Positions 37,426 to 46,013 of a stretch of DNA of 64,000 nucleotides are shown one piece after another. The position numbers and the translations under genes are program-made. Each line of letters opens with the position of its first letter. Position 1 is the stretch's first letter. Source of the stretch: DYJB01 sp963777165 (lineage in GTDB: Bacteria; Chloroflexota; Anaerolineae; Anaerolineales; E44-bin32); contig CAVZPO010000029.1 of assembly GCA_963777165.1 (NCBI GenBank), forward strand, positions 23,774 to 87,773, given 5' to 3'. Under the pieces are notes generated by a model. That model made no database searches, was not told where the DNA came from, and worked only from the letters and a program-made list of their open reading frames with translations.

Positions 37426-38409
37426 GTGTCAGTCACCGGCACCATGGTCATGCCCAAGATCGAGCGCGAAGCCGTGGCCCGCAACTACGGCAAGTTCATC
37501 ATCAGCCCGCTCGAGAGCGGCTACGGAATCACGGTCGGCAACGCCCTGCGCCGCATCCTGCTGTCTTCGCTGGATGGCGCGGCGGTGACGTCGATTCGCA
37601 TCACCGACGTCTCCCACGAATTCTCGGATATCCCCGGGGTGCGTGAGGACGTCCTGCAGGTGATGCTCAACATCAAGCAGCTGCGCCTGATCCTGCACGA
37701 GGGCGAGAGCGCCCGCCTGCGCCTGGAAGTTCAGGGCGAAGGCGTGGTCACGGCGGCCGACATCCTGGCACCGGCCGAAGCTGAGATCGTCAACCCGGAG
37801 CTGTACCTGTTCACGGTCGACGACGACAAAGCCCGGCTGGAAATCGAGATGACCGTCGGCACCGGCCGCGGCTACTCGCCGTCGGACGAACGCGGCCGCC
37901 TGCCGATCGGCGAGCTGCCGACCGACGCCATCTACGGTCCGGTCCGCCGGGTGCACTTCGAGGTCGGCCGGGCGCGCGTCGGGCAGGACACATCCTACGA
38001 CCGGCTGCTGATCGAGATCTGGACCGACGGCACGATCAAGCCCGAACAGGCTTTGAGCCGCAGCGCCCAGATCCTGATGGCCCACCTGCGCGACATCGCC
38101 GGCGTGACCGAGGAGAGCCTGATGGCCGCCTCGGCGCACGAGGAAACGCCCAAGAAGGCCAGCGAGATGTATGAGATCCCGATCGAGAATCTCGACCTCT
38201 CGGTGCGGGTCTTTAACTCGCTCAAGCGCACGGGCATTACCACGATCGGCGAAGTGCTCGACATGCTGGAGAAGGGGCCGGACGCCATGCTGTCCATCCG
38301 CAACTTCGGCGAGAAGAGCCTGGATGAGCTGAAGGAACGGCTGCGGGAGAAGGGCTACCTGGAGGACCAGGCGGAGCCGGCAGCCGCGGAAGCGGAGCAA
38401 GTGTCATGA
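37426..38409 (+). CDS. rpoA: RNA polymerase alpha subunit
   Basis: A 327-aa subunit that nucleates RNA polymerase assembly. GTG 37426 is chosen for its GGAGG ribosome site 5-6 nt upstream; an in-frame ATG at 37444 is an alternative, and the longer open frame from 37375 lacks homology. FIISPLESGYGITVGNALRR and VREDVLQVMLNIKQLRL mark the N-terminal dimer domain. The C-terminal domain has IENLDLSVRVFNSLKRTGIT and SIRNFGEKSLDELKERL, which contact UP elements and activators. Overlaps rplQ by 4 bp. Confidence 0.97.
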   Translation: MSVTGTMVMPKIEREAVARNYGKFIISPLESGYGITVGNALRRILLSSLDGAAVTSIRITDVSHEFSDIPGVREDVLQVMLNIKQLRLILHEGESARLRLEVQGEGVVTAADILAPAEAEIVNPELYLFTVDDDKARLEIEMTVGTGRGYSPSDERGRLPIGELPTDAIYGPVRRVHFEVGRARVGQDTSYDRLLIEIWTDGTIKPEQALSRSAQILMAHLRDIAGVTEESLMAASAHEETPKKASEMYEIPIENLDLSVRVFNSLKRTGITTIGEVLDMLEKGPDAMLSIRNFGEKSLDELKERLREKGYLEDQAEPAAAEAEQVS

Positions 38410-38783
38410 GACATCGCATTGCTGGAGTACACCTCGGGAGATCGAGCGGCCACCGCACGGCGCTGCGCCGCAACCTGGTCACCGAATTCCTGCGCAATGA
38501 GAAGATGCGCACGACGCGCGCCAAGGCCACGGCGATCCGCGGCCAGGCCGAGCGGATGATCACCTCCGCCAAGCGCGGGATCTCGGGCGGGGAGGCCAAG
38601 GCCATCCATGCCCGCCGGCTGGCGGCGGGCCGGCTCAACGACCCCGAGGTCGTCAAGAAGCTGTTCGATGACATCGCCAAGCGCTACACCGACCGCCCGG
38701 GAGGCTACACGCGCGTCATCAAGATCGGCGCCCGCCTGGGCGATGCGGCCGAGATGGTCATCCTCGAGCTGGTCGAGGAGTAG
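38406..38783 (+). CDS. rplQ: 50S ribosomal protein L17
   Basis: A 125-aa protein near the tunnel exit. GRSSGHRTALRRNLVTEFLR, MRTTRAKATAIRGQAERMIT and YTDRPGGYTRVIKIGARLGD with AAEMVILELVE are typical. It follows rpoA with a 4-bp overlap, the near-universal bacterial pairing. Confidence 0.97.
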   Translation: MRHRIAGVHLGRSSGHRTALRRNLVTEFLRNEKMRTTRAKATAIRGQAERMITSAKRGISGGEAKAIHARRLAAGRLNDPEVVKKLFDDIAKRYTDRPGGYTRVIKIGARLGDAAEMVILELVEE

Positions 38784-38816
38784 TCCGGGGCGCGCCGCAC
38801 GGCGGGGTGCACGCCC

Positions 38817-39554
38817 ATGCCAGCTTACCAATCGATCGTCGCTTACGACGGCACGGAGTTCCAGGGCTTCCAGCGACTGGCCGAAGGCCGGCGGACGGTG
38901 CAGGGCGTGCTGGAAGACGCACTGCGCCGCGTCGGCTGGACGGGAACCAGCTTGCTTGCAGCGGGGCGGACCGACGCCGGCGTGCACGCTCGCGGACAGG
39001 TGATTGCCTACGACCTGGCGTGGCGGCACGATACGGACACGCTCAGCCGTGCGCTGAATGCCCATCTGCCGGCCGATGTCGCCGTGCGGCATTCGTCCGA
39101 GGCGCCGGAGGGATTCCACCCGCGTTTCGCTGCCCGCCGGAGGATCTACCGCTATTCACTCCTGGTGGACGCCTGGCCCGATCCGCTGGCCGAACGGGTG
39201 GCCTGGAGACTGTGGCCCGAGCCGGACTTTGGGATCCTGAGCGCCGAGGCGGCTTGCACTCTGGGCCGGCATGACTTCGCCGCCTTCGGGCAGGCACCGA
39301 TCCCAGGCGGCCACACGCTCCGGGAGATCTTCGAGGCGAGCTGGGACCGCCGGGCCGGGGGCCTCATGTTCCAGGTGCAGGCGGATGCCTTCCTGCACCA
39401 CATGGTCCGCCGGTTGGTTTCGGTCATGGTGGCGGCCGGGCAGGGACGCTGGCCCGTGGGGACGATGGCTGCTCTGGTGGCCGATCCCGCGCGGCGCTGG
39501 GAAGAGAAACCGGCGCCGGCACACGGGTTGTGCCTTGAGGCGGTCGTGTATTGA
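38817..39554 (+). CDS. truA: tRNA pseudouridine(38-40) synthase
   Basis: A 245-aa enzyme that isomerises uridines 38-40 in tRNA anticodon stems. IVAYDGTEFQGFQRLAEGRR and the catalytic-Asp motif LLAAGRTDAGVHARGQV are present, then LPADVAVRHSSEAPEGFHPR, RRIYRYSLLVDAWPDP and FLHHMVRRLVSVMVAAGQGR. It lies between rplQ and rplM, as in many Gram-positive-type clusters. Confidence 0.95.
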   Translation: MPAYQSIVAYDGTEFQGFQRLAEGRRTVQGVLEDALRRVGWTGTSLLAAGRTDAGVHARGQVIAYDLAWRHDTDTLSRALNAHLPADVAVRHSSEAPEGFHPRFAARRRIYRYSLLVDAWPDPLAERVAWRLWPEPDFGILSAEAACTLGRHDFAAFGQAPIPGGHTLREIFEASWDRRAGGLMFQVQADAFLHHMVRRLVSVMVAAGQGRWPVGTMAALVADPARRWEEKPAPAHGLCLEAVVY

Positions 39555-39603
39555 AGTTGGACGATCCAGTCGTGGGAATCCTCCACGACGTAAGGAGTAG
39601 GAC

Positions 39604-40035
39604 GTGCAGAAGACGTACTTCCCCAAAGCCAGTGAGATCACCCGAGAGTGGGTGCTGGTGGATGCCGATGGGCAAAACCTCGGCCGGCTGGCGACGCGCC
39701 TGGCGCGGACGCTGCTCGGCAAGGACAAGCCGACCTTCACCCCCGGCGCGGAGACGGGCGATTTCGTGATCGTCATCAACGCCGAGAAGATCACCGTGAC
39801 CGGCAAGCGCCTGGACGACAAGTTCTACTACCGCCATTCCGGCTACCCGGGCGGGATCAAGAAGATCAGCCTGCGCGAGCAGTTGAAGAAGCACCCGGAG
39901 CGCGTCATCACCGCGGCCGTGCGCGGGATGCTCCCCAAGAATCGATATGGGCGGTCTTTGCTCGGGCACCTGAAGGTATACGCCGGGGCAGAGCATCCCC
40001 ATTCGGCACAAACGCCCAGGCCGCTCGGGGGCTAG
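39604..40035 (+). CDS. rplM: 50S ribosomal protein L13
   Basis: A 143-aa early-assembly protein. GTG 39604 after AAGGAG. REWVLVDADGQNLGRLATRL, GDFVIVINAEKITVTGKRLD, YYRHSGYPGGIKKISLREQL and VRGMLPKNRYGRSLLGHLKV are conserved. It pairs with rpsI downstream. Confidence 0.96.
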   Translation: MQKTYFPKASEITREWVLVDADGQNLGRLATRLARTLLGKDKPTFTPGAETGDFVIVINAEKITVTGKRLDDKFYYRHSGYPGGIKKISLREQLKKHPERVITAAVRGMLPKNRYGRSLLGHLKVYAGAEHPHSAQTPRPLGG

Positions 40036-40081
40036 GGTCTGCGAAGGTCGAGCAGCGAGGACGGAGAGGAAGACAAGGCGA

Positions 40082-40471
40082 ATGGCAACATACTTCGAAG
40101 GGATCGGCCGTAGGAAATCCAGCCATGCCCGGGTGCGCATCTTCACCGGGTCTGGAAAGATCGTCGTCAACGAGAAGCTCCTGCTGGAATACTTCCCGCG
40201 AGTTGGCGACTCGGAGGCCATCGTGGCTCCGCTGCGCATCTCCGGCATGGAAGGCAAGCTCGACGTGACGGTCAAGGTCGAGGGCGGCGGGGTGACCGGT
40301 CAGACCGGTGCCGTGCGCCATGGCCTGGCCCGGGCACTGGTGTTGATGGATCCGGAGCTGCGGACCGCGTTGCGCGACGGGGGCCACCTGACGCGGGATG
40401 CCCGCGCCAAGGAGCGCAAGAAGCCAGGCCTCAAGCGGGCGCGCAAGGCTCCCACCTACACCAAGCGTTAA
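40082..40471 (+). CDS. rpsI: 30S ribosomal protein S9
   Basis: A 129-aa protein whose C-terminal tail touches P-site tRNA. YFEGIGRRKSSHARVRIFTG, GGGVTGQTGAVRHGLARALV, LTRDARAKERKKPGLKRARK and the invariant-type end APTYTKR are visible. Last gene of the ribosomal cluster, followed by a terminator. Confidence 0.97.
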   Translation: MATYFEGIGRRKSSHARVRIFTGSGKIVVNEKLLLEYFPRVGDSEAIVAPLRISGMEGKLDVTVKVEGGGVTGQTGAVRHGLARALVLMDPELRTALRDGGHLTRDARAKERKKPGLKRARKAPTYTKR

Positions 40472-40509
40472 CAGAACTACGGGGGTGATTCCCCTGAGTC
40501 ATCGGTCAT

Positions 40510-40547
40510 CCGGCCGGGGAAGGGGGCTTCCCTGGCCGGTTGTCTTT
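40510..40547 (+). terminator. Rho-independent terminator ending the ribosomal cluster
   Basis: CCGGCC (40510-40515) pairs with GGCCGG (40534-40539), and GGGAAG with CTTCCC inside it. TTGTCTTT follows at 40540-40547. It sits 39 bp past rpsI. Confidence 0.8.
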
Positions 40548-40561
40548 CCCGGGAGGTGGCT

Positions 40562-42013
40562 GTGCCGCCAGGTGTGACTGTCGTCGGCCTGGGACCGGGC
40601 GATCCGGACCTGCTAACCCGGCGCGCGTTCGACGTGCTGCGTCTCCAGGGCGAAGTCTACCTGCGCACCCGCCACCATCCGACGCTTGCCGGCCTACCGC
40701 CGGAGACGCGGGTCGAGGCGTTCGATGATCTGTACGAGCAATCGGACGATTTCGAGGCCGTGTACGCGCAGATCGTCGCCAGATTGATCGACCTGGCGCG
40801 CCGGCCGGCCGGTGTGGTGTATGGCGTGCCGGGCGATCCTTCGGTCGGCGAGGCGACGGTGCCGGCGCTGCGCCAGGCAGCCGCCTCGGCCGGCCTGTCG
40901 TTCGAGATCGTGCCGGGTGTCAGCTTCCTCGAACCCAGCCTGGCCGTCCTTGGACTCGATGCCCTCGACGGCCTGCAGGTGGCGGATGCGTTGGAGCTTG
41001 CCGCACGCCATCATCCTCCGCTGTCCCCCGACCGGCCGGCGATGATCGGGCAGGTGTACTCGGCGCTGGTGGCGGCCGATGTCAAGTTAACCTTGATGAA
41101 CGCCTACCCGGACGATCACCCCGTCGTCCTGCTTCACAGCACGGGGACCCGAGACGCCGTCCTGGAGCGATTGCCCCTGCACGAGATCGACCGCAGCCAC
41201 GCCATCGGTCTGCGGACGTCGTTGTATGTCCCCGCCAGGCCGCGGCGCAGCGCGCTCGAGTCCTTTCAGGAGACCGTCGCCCACCTGCGAGCGCCCGACG
41301 GATGTCCTTGGGATCGCGAACAGACGCATCAATCGCTGGCACCTCACTTGATGGAGGAGGCCTACGAGGCGCTGCAGGCCCTCGACGCCGAAGACATGGC
41401 CGGGCTGCGCGAGGAACTGGGCGACCTGCTGCTCCAGATCGTGCTCCAGGCGCAGATCGCGGCGGAGGAAGGCGACTTCCAGATGAGCGACGTGATCGCC
41501 GGGATCGACGAGAAGCTGGTCCGGCGGCACCCGCATGTCTTCGGCGAGGTCCAGGTCTCAGGTGTGGAGCAAGTTCTGCACAACTGGGAAACGTTGAAGC
41601 GCGCCGAGCGGACGGAGAACGGGACCGACAAGGGGTTGTTGGACGGCGTGCCGCTCTCCCTGCCGGCGCTCGCCCAGGCGGCGGAGATCCAGGGCCGCGT
41701 GGCGCGCGTCGGATTCGATTGGCCGGGGTTGGAAGGGGTGCAGGCGAAGGTGGCGGAGGAGTTGAACGAGCTCTTGGAGGCGGAAGGGGAGGCCCGGCGT
41801 ACGGCGGAGATGGGCGATGTGCTGTTCGCCATGGTGAACTACGCTCGGTGGCTGGGGGTGGATCCCGAATCGGCACTGCGCCAGGCGGCCAGGCGCTTTC
41901 GGCAGCGGTTCGGGGAGATCGAAGCGGCGGCCCATCGTACGGGCAAGTCGCTGGACGGGATGAGCGCCGACGAGATGGATCGTCTGTGGGAGGCGGCCAA
42001 GGAGCTTGAGTGA
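40562..42013 (+). CDS. YabN-type fusion: tetrapyrrole methylase fold + MazG pyrophosphohydrolase
   Basis: A 483-aa two-domain protein. Residues 1-230 are a SAM-dependent tetrapyrrole (corrin/porphyrin) methylase fold: VTVVGLGPGDPDLLTRRAFD, VVYGVPGDPSVGEAT, and LSFEIVPGVSFLEPSLAVLG. Residues ~240-483 are MazG: LRAPDGCPWDREQTHQSLAP, LMEEAYEALQALDAEDMAGL, REELGDLLLQIVLQAQIAAE, and a second helical half with VAEELNELLEAEGEA and EMGDVLFAMVNYARWLG. MazG hydrolyses NTPs to NMP and PPi; the methylase half is usually regarded as non-enzymatic. GTG 40562 is preferred over 40556 because GGGAGG lies 6 nt before it. Confidence 0.92.
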   Translation: MPPGVTVVGLGPGDPDLLTRRAFDVLRLQGEVYLRTRHHPTLAGLPPETRVEAFDDLYEQSDDFEAVYAQIVARLIDLARRPAGVVYGVPGDPSVGEATVPALRQAAASAGLSFEIVPGVSFLEPSLAVLGLDALDGLQVADALELAARHHPPLSPDRPAMIGQVYSALVAADVKLTLMNAYPDDHPVVLLHSTGTRDAVLERLPLHEIDRSHAIGLRTSLYVPARPRRSALESFQETVAHLRAPDGCPWDREQTHQSLAPHLMEEAYEALQALDAEDMAGLREELGDLLLQIVLQAQIAAEEGDFQMSDVIAGIDEKLVRRHPHVFGEVQVSGVEQVLHNWETLKRAERTENGTDKGLLDGVPLSLPALAQAAEIQGRVARVGFDWPGLEGVQAKVAEELNELLEAEGEARRTAEMGDVLFAMVNYARWLGVDPESALRQAARRFRQRFGEIEAAAHRTGKSLDGMSADEMDRLWEAAKELE

Positions 42014-42105
42014 GGGCGTCGGGCGCGGCTCGCTGCGCCGGGCGGATCGTCTCTGGGGGAACGTTGCGGGTTTGGGTGGACATCGCCAGCGGAGGTGTGT
42101 AGGCA

Positions 42106-43716
42106 ATGGCCAATGCCATCGGGTATCCCAGCCAGTACGACCTGGCCCATCACGGCCTGACCAACCTGAACATGGAATACTGGACCTTGCCGTCCCCGAT
42201 GCTGGTCGAACGGATCGTCCAGCGCCAGGAGGGCCAGTTGGCGCACCTCGGCCCGGTGGTCGTTCGCACCGGGCACCACACCGGCCGCTCGCCCAATGAC
42301 AAATTCATCGTGCGCACTCCGGCCACCGAGTCAGAGATCTGGTGGGGAAAGATCAACCGTCCGATGCCCCCGGAGAAATTCGAGCGCCTGCATTTGCGCA
42401 TAGGGGCCTACTTTCAGGGCCGCGACGTCTACGTCCAGGACGCCTATGCCGGCGCCCACCCCGCCTACCGTGTTCCGATCCGCGTCATCACTGAGTATGC
42501 CTGGCACAGCCTGTTCGCCCGCAACTTGTTCCTGCGCCTGCCGATGGAAGCGCTGGCGGCCCACGTCCCCGAGTTCACCATCCTGGATGCGCCGCGCTTC
42601 CACGCCGTGCCGGAGGAAGACGGGACGAACTCGGAGGTCTTCATCGCCCTCAACCTCGAGAAGCGGCTGATCCTGATCGGCGGGAGCAGCTACGCCGGCG
42701 AGATCAAGAAGGCTGTCTTCACGGTCATGAACTATCTGCTGCCGCGCCAGGGTGTGCTTTCGATGCACTGCTCGGCCAACGTCAACGCCCAGGGTGCGGT
42801 GGCGTTGTTCTTCGGCCTGTCGGGGACGGGGAAGACGACCCTGTCGTCCGATCTCGAACGGCGCTTGATCGGCGATGACGAACATGGCTGGGGAGACGAC
42901 GGGGTCTTCAATATCGAAGGCGGCTGTTACGCCAAGACGATCAACCTGCGCGCCGACCTCGAGCCGCTCATCTGGCAAGCCACGCGTCGCTTTGGGACCG
43001 TGCTCGAGAACGTGGCCGTCAACGTCGGGTCACGGCGGTTGGACTTCGACGACTCGGGCATGACCGAGAACACGCGCGCCGCCTACCCGATCGGCTTCAT
43101 CGACAACCACGTGCCGGAGGGCCGCGCCGGGCACCCGACGCACATCTTCTTCCTGACGGCGGACGCCTCGGGGGTGCTGCCTCCGCTTGCCCGGCTGACC
43201 GACGAACAGGCGATGTACTACTTTCTCTCCGGCTACACCTCGAAACTCGCGGGGACAGAGAAAGGACTGGGCGCCGAGCCGCTGTCAACGTTCTCAACTT
43301 GCTTCGGGGCGCCATTCCTCCCGCTTGCCCCGGGCGTGTATGCCCGGTTGTTGGGCGAGAAACTGGCGGGGCATCGTGCACAAGTCTGGCTGGTGAACAC
43401 GGGTTGGACAGGCGGCCCCTTTGGGACCGGGAAGCGAATGCCACTTCCCTATACGCGAGCCATGGTGCGGGCGGTGCTGACCGGCGCGCTGGAGGATGTG
43501 CCCCTTCAGGTCGATCCGTACTTCGGCCTGCGCCTGCCCGAGAGGTGCCCTGGGGTGCCGGCGGAGCTCCTGGACCCGAAGCAGACGTGGGGGGATGAGA
43601 CCGGGTATGACCTTAAGGCGCGGACACTGGCCGCGCAGTTCCATCAGAACTTCGACCAGTTCCGCGACCGGGTGTCCGCCGAGGTGGCGGCTGCCGGGCC
43701 GCTGGCGGGGCGCTAA
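42106..43716 (+). CDS. pckA: Phosphoenolpyruvate carboxykinase (ATP)
   Basis: A 536-aa enzyme interconverting oxaloacetate + ATP and PEP + ADP + CO2, the gluconeogenic link from the TCA cycle. VVVRTGHHTGRSPNDKFIVR, IGGSSYAGEIKKAVFTVMNY, the P-loop FFGLSGTGKTTLSSD, LIGDDEHGWGDDGVFNIEGG with the metal-binding Asp, and NTGWTGGPFGTGKRMPL are all intact. GGAGGTGTGTAGGCA precedes ATG 42106. It stands alone, convergent with the kinase-like gene at 43768. Confidence 0.96.
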   Translation: MANAIGYPSQYDLAHHGLTNLNMEYWTLPSPMLVERIVQRQEGQLAHLGPVVVRTGHHTGRSPNDKFIVRTPATESEIWWGKINRPMPPEKFERLHLRIGAYFQGRDVYVQDAYAGAHPAYRVPIRVITEYAWHSLFARNLFLRLPMEALAAHVPEFTILDAPRFHAVPEEDGTNSEVFIALNLEKRLILIGGSSYAGEIKKAVFTVMNYLLPRQGVLSMHCSANVNAQGAVALFFGLSGTGKTTLSSDLERRLIGDDEHGWGDDGVFNIEGGCYAKTINLRADLEPLIWQATRRFGTVLENVAVNVGSRRLDFDDSGMTENTRAAYPIGFIDNHVPEGRAGHPTHIFFLTADASGVLPPLARLTDEQAMYYFLSGYTSKLAGTEKGLGAEPLSTFSTCFGAPFLPLAPGVYARLLGEKLAGHRAQVWLVNTGWTGGPFGTGKRMPLPYTRAMVRAVLTGALEDVPLQVDPYFGLRLPERCPGVPAELLDPKQTWGDETGYDLKARTLAAQFHQNFDQFRDRVSAEVAAAGPLAGR

Positions 43717-43767
43717 TCTCGCAAACGATTCTGTCAGCCCCGCGGGCCTTCCGAAGTCGTTCGAGAT

Positions 43768-44508
43768 CTAGAAGAGTGCCATTCCCAGTGCGACGGCGAC
43801 CGCCGTCGTCGTCAGGTTATCGACGTCACGCAGGGGCAGCGCCTCGACCACCGTCGCTGCGACGGCTATGACGGCCGTCTTCCATGCCGCGATGGGCAGG
43901 CGCAAGACCGGATCGAACACGCCCCATCGATCGAACAGGGCGACGAAGGCGAAACCGAAGACGAAGCCGCCGATGAGCATGGCGGCCGAACCGGCCCATG
44001 ACTTCGCGGCGTTGAACGGCAGCTTCGCCTTACCCCACTTGCGTCCCACAAGATCGGCCAGCCCGTCACCCCCGCACATCAACATCAACGCCAGGATGCC
44101 CACCGGAGACGTGCGCCAGAAGGCCAGCGTGCACACGACGAAGACGAGGCCGTAGTAGAGCGGACCGCGCAGGATCTCGCGCCGGTCCCCGGTTCGGCTC
44201 ATAGCCTTGACGGCAGCCGGGTCCTTGATCACGCCGGCCCCGACCAGGACGAACTGCGCCGTGATCGCCAGCGGAACCAGCGCTGCGAGGAACCTGGCGG
44301 CCGGTTGAGGGCTGAACAAGGGCCAGCACAGGACGAAGATCGGGCCGGTGCCGATATGGATCAACTTGCGGCTGACCGCCTGGTCGAACACGCCCCGGGC
44401 AGCGAGAGTATCCATCAGGCGCAGCCAGGCGAGTGCGACGGCGAACGTGATCAGCGTGGCGACGATGTCCTGCGCCCAGACGTTGCTGAAGAACGATGAA
44501 AGCCACAT
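43768..44508 (-). CDS. Phytol/dolichol kinase-like membrane protein (VTE5 type)
   Basis: A 246-aa integral membrane protein with six or seven hydrophobic segments. The signature of CTP-dependent polyprenol kinases and the related phosphatidate cytidylyltransferases is CGGDGLADLVGRKWGKAKLP followed by AAKSWAGSAAML; SRKLIHIGTGPIFVLCWPLF near the N-terminus is also typical of phytol kinases. Likely role: phosphorylation of a free isoprenoid alcohol for lipid or quinone recycling. The precise substrate is inferred. It has its own promoter and is divergent from the glyoxalase-fold gene. Confidence 0.8.
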   Translation of the reverse strand: MWLSSFFSNVWAQDIVATLITFAVALAWLRLMDTLAARGVFDQAVSRKLIHIGTGPIFVLCWPLFSPQPAARFLAALVPLAITAQFVLVGAGVIKDPAAVKAMSRTGDRREILRGPLYYGLVFVVCTLAFWRTSPVGILALMLMCGGDGLADLVGRKWGKAKLPFNAAKSWAGSAAMLIGGFVFGFAFVALFDRWGVFDPVLRLPIAAWKTAVIAVAATVVEALPLRDVDNLTTTAVAVALGMALF

Positions 44509-44534
44509 GGGGTCCTCGCGCCTCGGTGTGCACC

Positions 44535-44563
44535 AGAGTAGCAGTGGGCAGGGCGGACGTCAA
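44535..44563 (-). promoter_or_regulatory. Promoter of the phytol kinase-like gene
   Basis: On the minus strand TTGACG (44563-44558), 17 bp, TACTCT (44540-44535). The predicted leader is about 20 nt. Confidence 0.65.
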
Positions 44564-44628
44564 ACCCGTTCTGGGTCTGGAGCGCGTCGGGCCGGAGCGC
44601 GGGTTCAGATCGACCTGACCGTTCAAGA

Positions 44629-44657
44629 TTGACCAAACACGGTCCAAATGGTAGTAT
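44629..44657 (+). promoter_or_regulatory. Promoter of the glyoxalase-fold gene
   Basis: TTGACC (44629-44634), 17 bp, TAGTAT (44652-44657). The start site is expected about 2 nt before ATG 44666, so the mRNA would be leaderless or nearly so. Confidence 0.7.
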
Positions 44658-44665
44658 TAATGTCG

Positions 44666-45610
44666 ATGGACGACAAACGAATGGACGTCTCACGCAGGCT
44701 CTCGCTCACGCCGCACTCTGTGGACCTGAACGCCTCGTCGAGCGACAGCCTGGCGCGTTTCTACGGCGACGCGCTGGGGTTTTCCGAGACTGCCGGCGAG
44801 GCCGGGTCGCGCGGCTTTGCCGCCGGCGACACGCCGATTCTCGCCACGACCCCGGCCTCCGCCCATGCGGCGCCGGCGCCGCGAGCGTCAGGGCTCTACC
44901 ACCTGGCAATCCTGGTCCCGAGCCGATTGGATCTGGCCCGCGTCCTGCGCCGGCTGCTCGAGCGCGACGTCGCACTGCAGGGCGCCTCCGATCATGGGGT
45001 AAGCGAGGCGCTTTACCTCGCCGACCCGGAAGGCAACGGCGTCGAGATCTACGCCGATCGCTCTCCCGAAGACTGGCCCCGAAGGGGTGGCGAGCTCGAG
45101 ATGTTCACCAGGAGGTTTGACTTCGAAGGCGTGATGGGCGAGCTGCGCGCCGACGGCAGGCCGTGGGACGGCATGCCCGGCGGCACGCGGCTGGGTCATG
45201 TCCATCTGAAGGTATCCGACCTGGGGCGCGCCGAGGCCTTCTATCGCGACGTGATCGGGTTCGATTTGATGCTGCGCTTCGGGGACAGCGCCTCCTTTCT
45301 GTCGACCGGCGGGTACCATCATCACGTCGGGCTGAACACCTGGGAGAGCCTCGGGCGGGCGGCGCCGGCGCAGGGTGCGCCTGGCCTTCGACGGGTGACT
45401 TTCAACGTCGATGGCCCGGCGAGGCTCGGCTCAATCAAGGCGCGGGCAGAGGCCGCCGGGTTCCTGGCCGAGTCCCACCCCGGGCGCCTGGAGCTCACCG
45501 ACCCGTCCGGCATCCGAATCGCCTTTGCGATCCAATCCGAAATCGGCAACGACACCGGGCCCATGACGGAACCGGCGCGCGACCTCGAAGAGGTGCATGC
45601 GGCCCGATGA
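44666..45610 (+). CDS. Two-domain VOC (glyoxalase/dioxygenase-fold) protein
   Basis: A 314-aa protein with two tandem vicinal-oxygen-chelate modules, as in CatE-type catechol 2,3-dioxygenases. The first has SVDLNASSSDSLARFYGDAL, LYHLAILVPSRLDLARVL and LADPEGNGVEIYADRSPEDW. The second has LGHVHLKVSDLGRAEAFYRD, VIGFDLMLRFGDSASFLSTG, YHHHVGLNTWESLG and LELTDPSGIRIAF. His and Glu at module edges can bind a metal. ATG 44666 is chosen from the promoter position; in-frame 44648 and 44660 lie in or at the -10. Its stop overlaps the start of a decayed DoxX gene. Confidence 0.88.
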   Translation: MDDKRMDVSRRLSLTPHSVDLNASSSDSLARFYGDALGFSETAGEAGSRGFAAGDTPILATTPASAHAAPAPRASGLYHLAILVPSRLDLARVLRRLLERDVALQGASDHGVSEALYLADPEGNGVEIYADRSPEDWPRRGGELEMFTRRFDFEGVMGELRADGRPWDGMPGGTRLGHVHLKVSDLGRAEAFYRDVIGFDLMLRFGDSASFLSTGGYHHHVGLNTWESLGRAAPAQGAPGLRRVTFNVDGPARLGSIKARAEAAGFLAESHPGRLELTDPSGIRIAFAIQSEIGNDTGPMTEPARDLEEVHAAR

Positions 45611-45768
45611 TCATCCTCTTCTAGTTCCTCCAAGTCCTGCTGGCGCTCCACTTCGTATCGACCGGCTTCATGCACTTCAACATCCCTCCGGGGCTGCACG
45701 CTCCGATGGCCTGGAGGTACGAGCTCCCAGGCGGCCCGAACGCCTTGAGCGGGGCGGCCCACATCCGG
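45607..45768 (+). pseudogene. DoxX-family membrane protein remnant
   Basis: ATG 45607 overlaps the previous stop (ATGA). Codon 6 is TAG (45622). Reading through gives FLQVLLALHFVSTGFMHFNI then LPGGPNALSGAAHI, matching the first helix and the LSG-A-E region of DoxX-like proteins. After that the frame runs into unrelated sequence and the last helices are missing. It was probably an operon partner of the VOC gene. The stop is a substitution-type change, unlike the frameshifts seen elsewhere. Confidence 0.6.
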
Positions 45769-46013
45769 GCGCGTTCGTCACCTACGGCCGCTGGCGCCCC
45801 AAGCCGATTCCTGCGCGTCGTCACGCCTCACCCACATGAGTTGCCATCCTGGCTTGTGGTTGGAGATTCCCACTCGGCCCTCGACCCCGTGACGGAAGGA
45901 CAGACACCTGTGCCTTCGCCCGCGGTCCTGCAGCATGCCCGGGCGGGTTCGCGACCTTTCCTGGAGGTCTGCGTATACTCTGATGAAGCCAAGTACCAGG
46001 ACCGGAGGTCCGC

